Source: Aeromonas sp. RU39B
GTDB lineage: Bacteria; Pseudomonadota; Gammaproteobacteria; Enterobacterales; Aeromonadaceae
Reading direction: 5' to 3'
NCBI RefSeq assembly: GCF_900156095.1
Contig: NZ_FTMJ01000003.1
Coordinates: forward strand, 62,001 to 126,000
Length of the DNA: 64,000 bases
Both the position numbers and the translations under genes were made by a program. How positions within the stretch are numbered: the first letter of the stretch is position 1; each line of letters begins with the position of its first letter. The notes under the pieces were generated by a model. The model saw nothing but the letters and a program-made list of their open reading frames with translations, had not been told where the DNA came from and ran no database searches. Below, one piece after another: positions 39,037-48,757 of the stretch.

Positions 39037-39957
39037 ATGCGCCGGCACCTGCGCTCACTGTCAGTCCAGCTGTTGGCCATCAGTGGGCGATGCCGCCTAG
39101 CCGCCCTTAGCCTTATCCTGCTGCTGGCTGCCTGTCAGCAGCAGCCTTATCATCTTGAGTCGCATCCAAGCCCCAATCAGGACAGCCGCATCGATTTTCT
39201 GATCCTGCACTACACCGATGAGGACAACGCCGGATCGCTCTTAGCGCTCACCTCGCCAGAGCGGCAGGTCAGTGCTCACTATCTCGTTCCCGCAGGCTCT
39301 CACCAGCAACCCTACCCCATCTTGCAACTGGTGCCGGATGAGCAGCGCGCCTGGCATGCCGGCGTCAGCCGCTGGCGTGGCACACCATCGCTCAATGCAA
39401 CGTCGCTCGGGATTGAGATCGTCAATGGCGGCTATGCCGAAAAAGATGCGGCCCTCCCACTGGATCAGCGCCACTGGCAGCCATTTGAAGCGGCGCAGCT
39501 GGCCGCTGTGGGGGCGCTGGCGCGCGATCTGGTGACCCGCTATCACCTGCGCCCGACCCATGTGCTGGGGCACAGTGATGTGGCCCCCGAGCGTAAAGTC
39601 GATCCGGGCCCACTGTTTCCCTGGCAACGGCTGCATGATGAGTTTGGGGTCGGTGCCTGGCCGGATGAAGCGCGGGTGCAGGCATGGCTCGCGGCACCCT
39701 TTCCACGAAGTGCAGGCCCGTGGCAGCAGGCGCTGGCCCGTTATGGCTATGGTGTTGAGCAAACCGGCGAGTGGGATAACATGACCCATCAGGTGCTACG
39801 CGCCTTTCAACTGCACTTTCGGCCAGCACGCTATGATGGTGAGCCCGATCAAGAGAGCTGGGCACGCCTTAATGCCTTGCTCGAGCGTTACGTCCCCTCG
39901 TGGCATGGCCCGCTGCTGGACACCCCCAGAGAGGAGACGCCCAACGAAGCGCCGTAA
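39037..39957 (+). CDS. amiD: N-acetylmuramoyl-L-alanine amidase AmiD (lipoprotein)
   Basis: AmiD is an outer-membrane zinc amidase that cuts the sugar-peptide bond in murein or anhydro-muropeptides. The 306-residue protein has a long N-region, then a hydrophobic stretch LAALSLILLLAAC with the lipid-attachment Cys at residue 33. The amidase_2 domain shows zinc ligands His58 in LILHYT, the His in VLGHSDVAPERKVDPG and the Asp there. A C-terminal peptidoglycan-binding-like helix bundle (WDNMTHQVLRAFQLHFRP) follows. Its N-terminus is about 15 residues longer than usual, so a later start is possible. Confidence 0.88.
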   Translation: MRRHLRSLSVQLLAISGRCRLAALSLILLLAACQQQPYHLESHPSPNQDSRIDFLILHYTDEDNAGSLLALTSPERQVSAHYLVPAGSHQQPYPILQLVPDEQRAWHAGVSRWRGTPSLNATSLGIEIVNGGYAEKDAALPLDQRHWQPFEAAQLAAVGALARDLVTRYHLRPTHVLGHSDVAPERKVDPGPLFPWQRLHDEFGVGAWPDEARVQAWLAAPFPRSAGPWQQALARYGYGVEQTGEWDNMTHQVLRAFQLHFRPARYDGEPDQESWARLNALLERYVPSWHGPLLDTPREETPNEAP

Positions 39958-39970
39958 AGCGGATAAAACC

Positions 39971-39993
39971 AAGGGGGCTACCAGAGCCCCCTT
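39971..39993. terminator. Bidirectional terminator between amiD and pdxJ
   Basis: AAGGGGGCT and AGCCCCCTT form a perfect 9-bp stem with loop ACCAG between convergent genes. The plus-strand tail is TTCTGCTGT and the minus-strand tail TTGGTTTTA. Confidence 0.8.
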
Positions 39994-40014
39994 CTGCTGT
40001 CCCCTTGTGAGGGC

Positions 40015-40752
40015 TTACTTGCCGGCGCGAGCTTCCTGCATCAGGACTCGCATATCCGCCACGGCCTTGGCCAGACCGTCAAAGGCGGCGCGGGCGATGA
40101 TGGCGTGGCCGATATTCAGCTCATTCATCTCGGGGATGGCGGCAATCGGCTTGACGTTGTGGTAGTGCAGACCGTGACCGGCATTGACTTTAAGCCCCTT
40201 GCCAGCGGCGTAGGAGGCGCCAGCGACGATGCGCTTGAGCTCGGCATTTTGCTCGCTTTCGGTGGTCGCATCGGCGTAACGACCGGTGTGGATTTCGATA
40301 AACGGGGCACCACTGTCGGCGGCCGCATCGATCTGCAGCAGATCGGCATCGATAAACAGGGAGACCTGAGTGCCCACCGCCGACAAACGGGCGACCGCGT
40401 CTTTCATTTTGTCGAGCTGACCGGCCACATCCAGACCGCCCTCGGTGGTCACTTCGGTACGCTTTTCCGGCACCAGACAGGCGAAATGGGGTTTAATACG
40501 GCAGGCGATATCCAGCATCTCTTCGGTCACCGCCATCTCCAGGTTCATTCTGGTCTGGATGGTCTGGCGCAGGATCTCTACGTCACGATCGGTAATATGG
40601 CGGCGATCTTCGCGCAGGTGCACCGTGATGCCATCGGCACCGGCCTGCTCGGCCACAAAGGCAGCCTGTACCGGGTCCGGATACTGGGTGCCACGGGCAT
40701 TGCGCAGGGTGGCGATGTGGTCGATGTTGACCCCCAGATAGATCTCGCTCAT
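40015..40752 (-). CDS. pdxJ: Pyridoxine 5'-phosphate synthase
   Basis: PdxJ condenses 1-deoxyxylulose 5-phosphate with aminoacetone phosphate to make pyridoxine 5'-phosphate. The 245-residue TIM-barrel protein has the family start [23 protein letters not shown], the HLREDRRHI loop, [14 protein letters not shown] and [11 protein letters not shown]. It is the last gene of the lepA-lepB-rnc-era-recO-pdxJ run, 3 bases after recO, the same order as in E. coli. Confidence 0.97.
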   Translation of the reverse strand: MSEIYLGVNIDHIATLRNARGTQYPDPVQAAFVAEQAGADGITVHLREDRRHITDRDVEILRQTIQTRMNLEMAVTEEMLDIACRIKPHFACLVPEKRTEVTTEGGLDVAGQLDKMKDAVARLSAVGTQVSLFIDADLLQIDAAADSGAPFIEIHTGRYADATTESEQNAELKRIVAGASYAAGKGLKVNAGHGLHYHNVKPIAAIPEMNELNIGHAIIARAAFDGLAKAVADMRVLMQEARAGK

Positions 40753-40755
40753 TGA

Positions 40756-41496
40756 TTACTCCTTGGATGAAACCTTGCGTTTGATAAACAGTTCCCGGCT
40801 GCGCAGGCGGCGCTGACCCAGATAGGGCTGCAGCGCCAGCCGACTAAACCGCTTGGCGGCCTGCAAAATGGCCGGGGTATCGAAACGGCGCTCGGCAAAG
40901 GCCAGCAGATGCGCGCCGAGAAAGAGATGGGACTCTTGGCACTTTTCCCGTGCCACAAAACCCAGTTCACGTTCGAAACCATACAACAACCCGGCCTCAA
41001 CCGGCAGCTCTGCATCGGCCGTCATTTCGAAATCGACCGCATAGCCGAGGGCTTCGAGCAGCAGAAATTCAAAACGGCGCAGGGGCAACTCCGGCACCGG
41101 CGTATCAATCAGCAGCGCCAGCGCCTCGCCATAGGCCGCAAACACCTCGGGAAAGGCGGTGTTGGCCTCGAGCAGATAGTAAACCAGTTCGTTGAGATAG
41201 AGACCATAGAAGAGGCGATCGCCGGTAAGACGCGGACCAAACCCGACCGTCTCGGCCTTGGTCAGGGTTTTCAGATCGCCGCGACCGCGCCAGCTTACGC
41301 TCAGGCAAGAGAAGGGTTGCAGCACCCCTTTAAGCGGTGAGCGGGCAGCACGCGAGCCTTTAGCCACCAGGGTAAAACGTCCCAGCTCGGCGCTAAAGAG
41401 ATCCACCAGCTGGCTGGTTTCGCGATAAGGGCGGGTATGCAGAACAAACGCGGCGACCGAATGATGGTCGCCGCGATCACGAGCGTGGGGAAGCAT
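40756..41496 (-). CDS. recO: DNA repair protein RecO
   Basis: RecO works with RecR to load RecA on SSB-coated gaps. The 246-residue protein starts with an OB-fold (SVAAFVLHTRPYRETSQLVDLFSAELGRFTLVAKGSR) and continues into a helical domain with LYLNELVYYLLE, the conserved GYAVDF and C-terminal FSRLALQPYLGQRRLRSRELF. ATG at 41496 is chosen because an AGG-rich site precedes it and homology starts there; the frame opens 32 codons earlier across the era junction. The gap to era is 23 bases. Confidence 0.95.
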   Translation of the reverse strand: MLPHARDRGDHHSVAAFVLHTRPYRETSQLVDLFSAELGRFTLVAKGSRAARSPLKGVLQPFSCLSVSWRGRGDLKTLTKAETVGFGPRLTGDRLFYGLYLNELVYYLLEANTAFPEVFAAYGEALALLIDTPVPELPLRRFEFLLLEALGYAVDFEMTADAELPVEAGLLYGFERELGFVAREKCQESHLFLGAHLLAFAERRFDTPAILQAAKRFSRLALQPYLGQRRLRSRELFIKRKVSSKE

Positions 41497-41519
41497 GGCC
41501 TGACCTCGCCCGAGCCGGA

Positions 41520-42425
41520 TCAGTCGTCGCCGTAACCGAGACTGCGCAGGGCGCGCTCGTCGTCGGCCCAACCGGCTTTCACCTTGACCCACAGTTCGAG
41601 GTGCACCTGATTCTGGAACAGACGCTCCATATCAAGGCGAGCCTCGGTGCCGATGGTCTTGATCTTCTCGCCCTTGTTGCCGATCACCATCTTCTTCTGA
41701 CCATCACGCTCGACCAGAATAAGGCCGTTGATGTGGAAGATGCCGTTCTCTTCAACCTTGAAGCGTTCAATCTCCACCGTGACCGAATAGGGCAGTTCAT
41801 CACCGGTAAAGCGCATCAGCTTCTCGCGGATGATCTCGGCCGCCATGAAGCGGGAAGAGCGATCGGTGATGTAATCTTCCGGGAAGAAGTGCCCATTCTC
41901 CGGCAGCCACTCTTTGGCCCACTCGCGGATCTTGCCGACGTTGTCACCCTTCTTGGCAGAGATGGGCAGCACGTGGGTGAACTTCATCTGACTGTTCAAA
42001 AACTCCAGATGGGGCAGCAGCGCCTCTTTGTCCTTGACCTGATCCACCTTGTTGATGGCCAGCACCACAGGGCATTTGAGATCGCGCACTTTACCCAGCA
42101 CCATCTCGTCATCTTTGGTCCAGTGGGTCCCTTCCACCACAAATACCACCATGGCCACATCCCCCAGCGAGCTGGTAGCGGCACGGTTCATCAGGCGGTT
42201 AATGGCCCGCTTTTCTTCGATGTGCAGGCCCGGCGTATCCACATAGATGGTCTGATAAGGACCGTCGGTGTCGATACCGAGAATGCGGTGGCGGGTCGTT
42301 TGCGGCTTGCGCGAGGTGATACTCACCTTCTGCCCGAGCAGCTGGTTAAGCAGCGTCGATTTGCCCACATTGGGGCGACCGACAATGGCGACGAAGCCGC
42401 AGTAAGTCATCTCGGATTCGGTCAT
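41520..42425 (-). CDS. era: GTPase Era
   Basis: Era is an essential GTPase that binds the 3' end of 16S rRNA during 30S maturation. The 301-residue protein shows G1 [10 protein letters not shown]2 TTRHR, G3 DTPG, G4 NKVD and G5 SAKKGDN, then a C-terminal KH domain (about residues 205-285, [17 protein letters not shown]). It overlaps the end of rnc by 4 bases, the classic coupled rnc-era arrangement. Confidence 0.98.
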   Translation of the reverse strand: MTESEMTYCGFVAIVGRPNVGKSTLLNQLLGQKVSITSRKPQTTRHRILGIDTDGPYQTIYVDTPGLHIEEKRAINRLMNRAATSSLGDVAMVVFVVEGTHWTKDDEMVLGKVRDLKCPVVLAINKVDQVKDKEALLPHLEFLNSQMKFTHVLPISAKKGDNVGKIREWAKEWLPENGHFFPEDYITDRSSRFMAAEIIREKLMRFTGDELPYSVTVEIERFKVEENGIFHINGLILVERDGQKKMVIGNKGEKIKTIGTEARLDMERLFQNQVHLELWVKVKAGWADDERALRSLGYGDD

Positions 42426-43096
42426 AGCAACTGCTCCAGAGCTTGTTGGGCGGCGGCCTGCTCAGCCTTGCGGCGGCTTGAGCCGACACCCACCAGCGGA
42501 ATATCCAGGCCCACCACGTCGCACTGCACGGTGAATTCCTGGTTGTGTGCCTCACCCTTGACGTTAATCACAGTGTAGGTGGGCAGTGGCTTGCGATTCC
42601 CCTGCAGGATCTCCTGCAGACGGGTTTTGGGATCCTTTTGCTCGACACCAGGCTTGATCTCTTCCAGACGGCTGGCATACCAACCCAACAGCAGGGAGCG
42701 GATGCTCTCCATGTTGCTGTCGAGATAGACGGCGCCAATGATCGCCTCGACCGTGTCGGCCAGAATCGATTCGCGGCGAAAGCCACCGCTTTTCAGCTCG
42801 CCAGGACCGAGGATCAGGTGATCGCCCAGTTCAAATTCGCGGGCCAGCTCGGCCAGTGTCTTTTCGCGCACCAGAGTGGCGCGCATGCGGCTCATGTCCC
42901 CTTCGGCGACCTGCGGGAAGCGGTGGAACAGCTCCTCGGCAATCACCAGACTCAGAATCGAGTCGCCCAGAAATTCCAGACGCTCGTTGTGACGGGAGCC
43001 GGCGCTGCGGTGGGTCAGGGCCCGAGTCAGCTGCTCCTCGTCATTAAAGCTGTAGCCCAGACGGGCTTGCAGCCGATTACGCTTGAGATTCATCAC
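42422..43096 (-). CDS. rnc: Ribonuclease III
   Basis: RNase III cuts double-stranded RNA in rRNA and mRNA processing. The 224-residue protein has the catalytic signature [20 protein letters not shown], a second acidic site in [13 protein letters not shown], and a C-terminal dsRNA-binding domain ([11 protein letters not shown] through [17 protein letters not shown]). It overlaps lepB by 4 bases and era by 4 bases. Either of the first two Met codons may be the start. RNase III commonly regulates its own mRNA leader; no special structure was looked for here. Confidence 0.97.
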   Translation of the reverse strand: MMNLKRNRLQARLGYSFNDEEQLTRALTHRSAGSRHNERLEFLGDSILSLVIAEELFHRFPQVAEGDMSRMRATLVREKTLAELAREFELGDHLILGPGELKSGGFRRESILADTVEAIIGAVYLDSNMESIRSLLLGWYASRLEEIKPGVEQKDPKTRLQEILQGNRKPLPTYTVINVKGEAHNQEFTVQCDVVGLDIPLVGVGSSRRKAEQAAAQQALEQLL

Positions 43097-44010
43097 TTGA
43101 TTGTGCCAATGCGGTTGAAGCGAACGCCGGTCGGAATCCAGCTCGGCAGCAGTGATCCTTCTTCCCGCTCAAATTCAAAACTAATCCAGATGGCAACGGC
43201 GCGACCGACCAGATTTTCCTCGGGAACAAAGCCCCAGAAACGGCTGTCAGTGCTGTTATCGCGGTTGTCACCCATCATAAAGTAGTGCCCCTCCGGCACT
43301 ACCCATTCATCATCTTCAGTGCCCGGCTGACGATAGTAGCGATCGACCAGATCCGGCATCAGCGGATTGCGCAGGGTGTTGTGCGACACGTCGCCCAACT
43401 GCTCCTTGTAGCGATCGAGCGGGATACCCATCTGGGTAAATTCGCCGCTCTGCTGGAACTGCACATCGAGCTTCTTGAAGCCTTCGCAAGTCTTGCCATC
43501 GTCACAGCGGGGGCGAATCATCAGCTCCTTGTTGCGATAGATGACGCGATCACCCGGCAGGCCAACCACCCGCTTGATGTAATCCACACGGGTATCAAGC
43601 GGATACTTGAATACCACGATGTCGCCACGCTTGGGCTCACCGGTTTCAAGGAATTTGCCGTTGCTGACCGGGTTGCGCAGGCCATAGGCAAACTTCTCAA
43701 CCAGGATGAAGTCGCCCACCAGCAGGGTCGGCATCATGGAGCCGGACGGAATCTGGAACGGCTCGTAGACAAAAGAGCGCAGCACCAGCACCAGCGCGAT
43801 GACCGGGAAAACACCGCCGGTCTGTTCAATCCAGACCGGGACCGGGGCCACCTTGGCCAGTGTCTTCTCGTCCACGGCACCACCGGCATTGGCGCGGGCT
43901 ACCGCAATCTTCGCAGCACGCTGCTTGGACCAAATGAGCTTGTCGAGGGCCCAGATAGTGCCGGTGATCGCGGTGACAATCACCAGGATCAGGGAAAAGG
44001 TGCTCGCCAT
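43093..44010 (-). CDS. lepB: Signal peptidase I
   Basis: LepB cleaves signal peptides from exported proteins at the periplasmic face of the inner membrane. The 305-residue protein has two N-terminal membrane helices (about 4-22 and 66-82), the nucleophile Ser91 in PSGSMMPTL, the general base Lys146 in [12 protein letters not shown], and the box E motif [13 protein letters not shown]. It lies 5 bases after lepA and overlaps rnc by 4 bases. Confidence 0.98.
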   Translation of the reverse strand: MASTFSLILVIVTAITGTIWALDKLIWSKQRAAKIAVARANAGGAVDEKTLAKVAPVPVWIEQTGGVFPVIALVLVLRSFVYEPFQIPSGSMMPTLLVGDFILVEKFAYGLRNPVSNGKFLETGEPKRGDIVVFKYPLDTRVDYIKRVVGLPGDRVIYRNKELMIRPRCDDGKTCEGFKKLDVQFQQSGEFTQMGIPLDRYKEQLGDVSHNTLRNPLMPDLVDRYYRQPGTEDDEWVVPEGHYFMMGDNRDNSTDSRFWGFVPEENLVGRAVAIWISFEFEREEGSLLPSWIPTGVRFNRIGTIK

Positions 44011-44015
44011 GGATA

Positions 44016-45809
44016 TTAATCCTTACCTACGTGGAGAATCGCCAGGAAGGCCTCCTGCGGCACGTCAACACGGCCCAGGGACTTCATCCGCTTCTTACCC
44101 TCTTTCTGCTTTTGCAGCAGCTTTTTCTTACGGCTCACGTCACCACCGTAGCACTTGGCCGTCACGTCTTTACGCAGCGCCTTGACGGTACTACGGGCAA
44201 TCACGTGGTTGCCGATGGCGGCCTGAATGGCGATGTCGAACATTTGCCGCGGGATCAGCTCACGCATCTTCTCCACCACTTGGCGACCCCGGAACTGGGA
44301 GTTCTCCTTGTGGGTGATGATGGCCAGAGCATCGATCCGCTCACCGTTGATCATGATATCGAGACGCACCATGTCAGAGGCTTGGAAGCGCTTGAAGCCA
44401 TAATCGAGCGACGCATAACCACGGCTGGTCGACTTGAGGCGGTCGAAGAAATCGAGCACTACTTCGGCCATCGGGATTTCATAGGTGAGCGCCACCTGAT
44501 TGCCGTGATAGACCATGTTGGTCTGCACACCACGCTTCTCGATACAGAGGGTGATCACGTTACCCATGTACTCCTGCGGCAGCAGGATGTTGCACTCGGC
44601 GATGGGCTCGCGCACCTCTTCGATGCTGTTAACCGCCGGCAGATGGGCCGGACTGTCGATATAGACGGTCTCACCGTCGGTGGTCACCACTTCATACACG
44701 ACGGTCGGTGCGGTGGTGATGAGGTCCAGATCGTATTCACGCTCCAGACGCTCCTGAATGATCTCCATGTGCAGCATGCCAAGGAAGCCGCAGCGGAAAC
44801 CAAAGCCCAGCGCCGTCGAGTTTTCCGGCTCATAGAACAGGGAAGCATCGTTGAGCGACAGCTTCTCGAGCGCGTCACGAAACGCCTCATAGTCATCGCT
44901 GGAGATCGGGAACAGACCGGCATACACCTGCGGCTTGACCTTTTTAAAGCCAGCCAGCGGTTTCTCGGCGCCATTACGGGACAGGGTCAGGGTATCGCCC
45001 ACCGGAGCACCGTGGATGTCTTTGATACCGCAGACAACCCAACCTACCTCGCCGCAGCCCAGACCATCGGTATCGACCTGCTTGGGCGTGAAAATACCAA
45101 TGCGGTCAACGCCCCAGCTTTGGCCGGTGCTCATGACCTTGATCTTGTCGCCCTTTTTCAGGAAGCCGTTCTTGATGCGTACCAGCGATACGACGCCAAG
45201 ATAGGAGTCGAACCAGGAGTCGATGATCAGCGCCTGCAGCGGAGCATCCGGGTCGCCTTCCGGGGAAGGAATGCTCTTGACGATGGTTTCCAGCACCTCG
45301 TCCACGCCCAGACCCGTCTTGGCCGAGCAGCGCACCGCATCGATGGCATCGATACCGACGATATCTTCAATCTCTTCAGCAACACGCTCGGGATCAGCCG
45401 CCGGCAGGTCAATCTTGTTGAGCACCGGAACCACTTCCAGATCCATTTCCATGGCGGTGTAGCAGTTGGCGAGAGTCTGTGCCTCAACCCCCTGGCCGGC
45501 ATCCACCACCAACAGCGCACCTTCGCAGGCAGCCAGGGAGCGGGAAACTTCATAGGAAAAGTCCACATGACCCGGGGTGTCGATAAAGTTCAGCTGATAA
45601 GTGTTACCGTCTTTGGCCTGGTAGTTCAGGGTCACACTCTGTGCCTTGATGGTAATGCCGCGCTCGCGCTCCAAGTCCATGGAGTCCAGCACCTGCTCCT
45701 GCATCTCCCGGTCGGAGAGGCCGCCACAGATCTGGATCAGGCGGTCGGAGAGGGTCGACTTGCCATGGTCGATGTGCGCGATAATAGAAAAGTTACGAAT
45801 ATTTTTCAT
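44016..45809 (-). CDS. lepA: Elongation factor 4 (LepA)
   Basis: LepA is a ribosome-bound translational GTPase linked to 30S biogenesis. The 597-residue protein has G1 [10 protein letters not shown]3 DTPGHVDF, G4 NKID, EF-G-like domains II, III and V, and the LepA-specific C-terminal domain with [23 protein letters not shown]. The start ATG at 45809 matches E. coli LepA ([14 protein letters not shown]). A TTG 18 bases upstream is in frame but less likely. It follows rseC and precedes lepB. Confidence 0.97.
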   Translation of the reverse strand: MKNIRNFSIIAHIDHGKSTLSDRLIQICGGLSDREMQEQVLDSMDLERERGITIKAQSVTLNYQAKDGNTYQLNFIDTPGHVDFSYEVSRSLAACEGALLVVDAGQGVEAQTLANCYTAMEMDLEVVPVLNKIDLPAADPERVAEEIEDIVGIDAIDAVRCSAKTGLGVDEVLETIVKSIPSPEGDPDAPLQALIIDSWFDSYLGVVSLVRIKNGFLKKGDKIKVMSTGQSWGVDRIGIFTPKQVDTDGLGCGEVGWVVCGIKDIHGAPVGDTLTLSRNGAEKPLAGFKKVKPQVYAGLFPISSDDYEAFRDALEKLSLNDASLFYEPENSTALGFGFRCGFLGMLHMEIIQERLEREYDLDLITTAPTVVYEVVTTDGETVYIDSPAHLPAVNSIEEVREPIAECNILLPQEYMGNVITLCIEKRGVQTNMVYHGNQVALTYEIPMAEVVLDFFDRLKSTSRGYASLDYGFKRFQASDMVRLDIMINGERIDALAIITHKENSQFRGRQVVEKMRELIPRQMFDIAIQAAIGNHVIARSTVKALRKDVTAKCYGGDVSRKKKLLQKQKEGKKRMKSLGRVDVPQEAFLAILHVGKD

Positions 45810-45871
45810 CGAGCAATAATCACTCAAAAAAGGGTTAACTCTGGATATGGACGCAGGATTTTACTGGATAA

Positions 45872-45906
45872 GCGCACGCTCGGCCATTCTTTAGTCGACC
45901 GTGCGC
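45872..45906 (-). promoter_or_regulatory. Stem-loop in the rseC-lepA gap
   Basis: GCGCACGCTCG and CGACCGTGCGC pair over 11 bp with one mismatch. There is no clear T-tract. It may be an attenuator or part of the lepA promoter region in the 120-bp gap. Confidence 0.4.
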
Positions 45907-45929
45907 AATAAATCGGAAACAAGCGTGGA

Positions 45930-46400
45930 TCAAGGATGGCAACGAGTGGGTATCACGCTGCCCAGCATACGGGGTGCATAAGCATCACCACCGAGCCGTG
46001 GCGCCAGCAGATGCACCAAGGCAAACCCCAGTGCGCCGCCAGCCAGGGTCGCCAGAATCGTGGCGCCTTCACCGGCCATCAGCATAGGGCGCAGCCAAAG
46101 CTGGCCAAGCAGAGCCCCGGCCAGCAGACTAAAAAGTGGCAGCAGATAAACCAGCACGGCACTACTGAGCAAGCTGCGACGCGCAATTCCGATACGAATC
46201 TGATCGCCCGGTCGCACCGCGCCACTCAAGCGCACTCGCACCCGCTGGCTGCCCGGGCCAATAGCCTTTGAGACAAGGCCGGTGCCACAGTCGCTCTGTT
46301 GGTGGCAGCTGCTACAGGCACTGCGCCGCTCGCAGCTGACCCAGGCATGATCGCCGTCGACCTGAATCACGGTCGCCAGCTCCTCACTCATCATGTTCAT
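45930..46400 (-). CDS. rseC: SoxR-reducing / sigma-E regulatory protein RseC
   Basis: RseC is an inner-membrane protein linked to the Rsx complex, SoxR reduction and sigma-E control. The 156-residue protein has an N-terminal cytosolic Cys cluster (CERRSACSSCHQQSDCG), then two membrane helices (SAVLVYLLPLFSLLAGALLG and GATILATLAGGALGFALVHLL). It overlaps rseB by 4 bases as the last gene of the rpoE-rseA-rseB-rseC operon. Confidence 0.95.
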   Translation of the reverse strand: MNMMSEELATVIQVDGDHAWVSCERRSACSSCHQQSDCGTGLVSKAIGPGSQRVRVRLSGAVRPGDQIRIGIARRSLLSSAVLVYLLPLFSLLAGALLGQLWLRPMLMAGEGATILATLAGGALGFALVHLLAPRLGGDAYAPRMLGSVIPTRCHP

Positions 46401-47377
46401 TGTACCGCCTCGTTACGCGCCAACGGCTGCACCGACTCGGCGATTTTCTTGGCAGTTTCCACCGGAATTTCGCCGACCACGGTGATCTCGACACCGACAT
46501 CATTGACGAAGCTTACCAGCGTGGTGCCACCTTGTACCACCAACTGATTGCGCACACTCTGCTGCTGATCGGCCTTGGTCACATAGACCGAGAAATCCAC
46601 CAGCCCATCGGACGCCATCATGTAATCGACCGGTACATCGGTGCTGATCAGCTGATGTCGGTCACTCGAGCGCAAGGTAAAGCCATCGGGCAACCAGGTG
46701 ATGTTCCAGCTCAGCGCCTGTTGCGGCGCCTTGTAGACCTCATCGACCGACAGGGCCGGCGGCTGTTTGCTGGTAGAGAGCTTCACCAGCTCGGCTGAGG
46801 GACTCTTGCTAAAGACCAGGCTGACGCCGAGAGTTTGTTCGACCAGCGCCCCTTCACGATCCACCATGTCGGCACGCAGCAGCAGATGGTTTTGCTCGTC
46901 AATCCACAGCACAAAGCCGTACTTGTCACCATCACGCGGTACCAGCCGCACCACTTGAGCAACGCTGCCAGCCACCCGGCTACGCCCGGCCATCACCATG
47001 TCATAGGAATCCACCACCTTATCCAGCGCAACCCGCTGTAAGGCACTCCAAATGCCAGGAAAACGGGCGTTTTTCAGGGTGTAGGGAGAGTGGGTATTTT
47101 CAAAGAAGGTGAACTCGTCCTGGCGCTGCAGATATTCAGCATTCTGGCCATCAAGGTGACTCATCAGGGCCACCTGTTTGCCGTCGATCAGAGCATGGCT
47201 GTAGCGCAGCGATTCGATGCGCCCCTGGCGGATTTTCACCATGGAAAGTTCATAGTTGCGATTCTGGGCGGCGCTCTGCATCTGTTGCAGCAAAGCCCCG
47301 GCTGACGCGGGGTCTGCCGAGGCTTGAGCTGTCATAAGGAAAAGAGCCGTCATCGCTGCAAGACAATGCTTGAGCAC
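46397..47377 (-). CDS. rseB: Periplasmic sigma-E regulator RseB
   Basis: RseB binds the periplasmic part of RseA and blocks its cleavage by DegS until lipopolysaccharide intermediates displace it. The 326-residue protein has a signal peptide (CLAAMTALFLMTAQASA), a large LolA-like domain (QNRNYELSMVKIRQGRIESLRYSHA), and a smaller C-terminal domain ending VGEIPVETAKKIAESVQP. It lies 5 bases after rseA. Confidence 0.96.
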   Translation of the reverse strand: MLKHCLAAMTALFLMTAQASADPASAGALLQQMQSAAQNRNYELSMVKIRQGRIESLRYSHALIDGKQVALMSHLDGQNAEYLQRQDEFTFFENTHSPYTLKNARFPGIWSALQRVALDKVVDSYDMVMAGRSRVAGSVAQVVRLVPRDGDKYGFVLWIDEQNHLLLRADMVDREGALVEQTLGVSLVFSKSPSAELVKLSTSKQPPALSVDEVYKAPQQALSWNITWLPDGFTLRSSDRHQLISTDVPVDYMMASDGLVDFSVYVTKADQQQSVRNQLVVQGGTTLVSFVNDVGVEITVVGEIPVETAKKIAESVQPLARNEAVQ

Positions 47378-47382
47378 GAATA

Positions 47383-47970
47383 CTATTCCTGCACCTGTTG
47401 TTGTGCCTGATGGAGACGCTGTTGCAGTTGATGGTCGCGCAGGAAAGCGGTAATCCGCTCGCGCTGCTCATTCATCTGCTGGTCGCTCAGCGCCTGTTGA
47501 CGGGCGCGGCTGTCATCTTTTGGATAGTGCACACTGACTGGAGAGGCACTGCCTGCTACCGGAATGGTGTTAAGCACCGGGCTGACCGGAGCAACGGCAT
47601 CCTGTTGCTGATATTGCTGCACACCGAAGATAACGGCGACCGCCACCGATGCGGCAATCGCATACTGGCCAAACTGCTGACCGACCCGGCGGATAAAGGG
47701 TACGACGTTGCTGTCGCGGCTCGGCTCTACCACCTCGGGCTGGGGCGCCAGCACGGTCGGCTCGTCCTCAAGCGCCAGGGCTATCCTGTCACACAGATCA
47801 AACTGCATGGTGTCAGGCAAATCTCCCCGCATGGTATCGCCGATAAGGTGGTAGCGTGACCAGGTGTCTTGCAATTCGGTGTCATTTTCCACCGAATCCA
47901 GCAAGGCAGCACGACTGCGGCTATCCAGCTCACCATCCATCAGGGCTGAAAGTTGCTCGTTGTTCGCCAT
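47383..47970 (-). CDS. rseA: Anti-sigma-E factor RseA
   Basis: RseA holds sigma-E inactive at the inner membrane and is degraded after envelope stress. The 195-residue protein has the N-terminal anti-sigma domain (EQLSALMDGELDSRSRAALLDSVENDTELQDTW), one membrane helix at about residues 100-118 (YAIAASVAVAVIFGV), and a Gln-rich periplasmic domain (QQRLHQAQQQVQE) that meets RseB. It follows rpoE by 26 bases. Confidence 0.96.
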   Translation of the reverse strand: MANNEQLSALMDGELDSRSRAALLDSVENDTELQDTWSRYHLIGDTMRGDLPDTMQFDLCDRIALALEDEPTVLAPQPEVVEPSRDSNVVPFIRRVGQQFGQYAIAASVAVAVIFGVQQYQQQDAVAPVSPVLNTIPVAGSASPVSVHYPKDDSRARQQALSDQQMNEQRERITAFLRDHQLQQRLHQAQQQVQE

Positions 47971-47996
47971 AAGTAAACCTGTATCCCCGTTTATCG

Positions 47997-48575
47997 TTAT
48001 TCCATCAGAGGTTGCAGTTTCTTGTCGATGGCCTCACGGGCCCGAAATATCCGGGAACGCACAGTACCCACCGGACACTCCATGATCTCTGCAATCTCCT
48101 CGTAGCTCAGCCCTTCCAGTTCACGAAGGGTGATCGCTGTACGCAAATCTTCGGGTAAGGCGTCGATGGCAGCAAACACCGTCTCCCTTATCTCGTCAGT
48201 GAGAATCAGGTTTTCCGGAGTTGAGACCTCAGTCAGGGCCTCACCGCCATCGTAATATTCCGCCTCATCGGCCTCCACATCACTGCTGGGCGGCCGCCTC
48301 CCTTGGGAGGTCAGATAATTCTTTGCCGTATTGACGGCGATTCGATACAACCAAGTGTAAAACGCACTCTCACCACGAAACGTCGCCAGTGACCGGTAAG
48401 CCTTGATGAACGCCTCTTGGGCGACATCCGGCACATCACCGGGATTGTTCACATAACGCGATACCAGGTTGACCACCTTGTGCTGATACTTTCGCACCAG
48501 CAGGTTGAACGCATTTTTGTCACCGCGCTGGACCCGCTCAACCAGTTGTTCATCCAGTAGATTCTGGTCGCTCAT
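47997..48575 (-). CDS. rpoE: RNA polymerase sigma-E factor
   Basis: RpoE directs transcription of the outer-membrane stress regulon. The 192-residue ECF sigma has region 2 (FNLLVRKYQHKVVNLVSRYV, DVAQEAFIKAYRSLATFRGESAFYTWLYRIAVN) and region 4 (LPEDLRTAITLRELEGLSYEEIAEIMECPVGTVRSRIFRARE). It is the first gene of the rpoE-rseABC operon. A sigma-E-type promoter about 70-95 bases upstream points to autoregulation. Confidence 0.98.
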   Translation of the reverse strand: MSDQNLLDEQLVERVQRGDKNAFNLLVRKYQHKVVNLVSRYVNNPGDVPDVAQEAFIKAYRSLATFRGESAFYTWLYRIAVNTAKNYLTSQGRRPPSSDVEADEAEYYDGGEALTEVSTPENLILTDEIRETVFAAIDALPEDLRTAITLRELEGLSYEEIAEIMECPVGTVRSRIFRAREAIDKKLQPLME

Positions 48576-48641
48576 CAGAGCCGTAAAACCCCCATAAGGT
48601 TATTGTTCTTCTATTTTCGGCCCTTTCCTCAGCGCACTAGT

Positions 48642-48668
48642 TCAGACAAGGTTCATCAGGGAAAGTTC
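48642..48668 (-). promoter_or_regulatory. Sigma-E promoter of rpoE
   Basis: On the minus strand, GAACTT (48663-48668) is followed after exactly 15 bases by GTCTGA (48642-48647), fitting the sigma-E consensus GGAACTT-N15/16-GTCTnA. It would drive autoregulated rpoE transcription; the start site would lie about 60 bases before the rpoE start codon. Confidence 0.85.
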
Positions 48669-48757
48669 GCTCGGGCACAAAAAAATGTGATGCAGGCTGC
48701 ATCGATAGGCGTCCATGGGCTACCATAGGCCATTTCCAACTCAGGCCAATGATACTT

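Noticed and set aside
44031..45911. A 626-codon open frame opposite lepA
   Set aside because: Same cause: codon bias of lepA removes stops on the other strand. No domain or ribosome site supports it.
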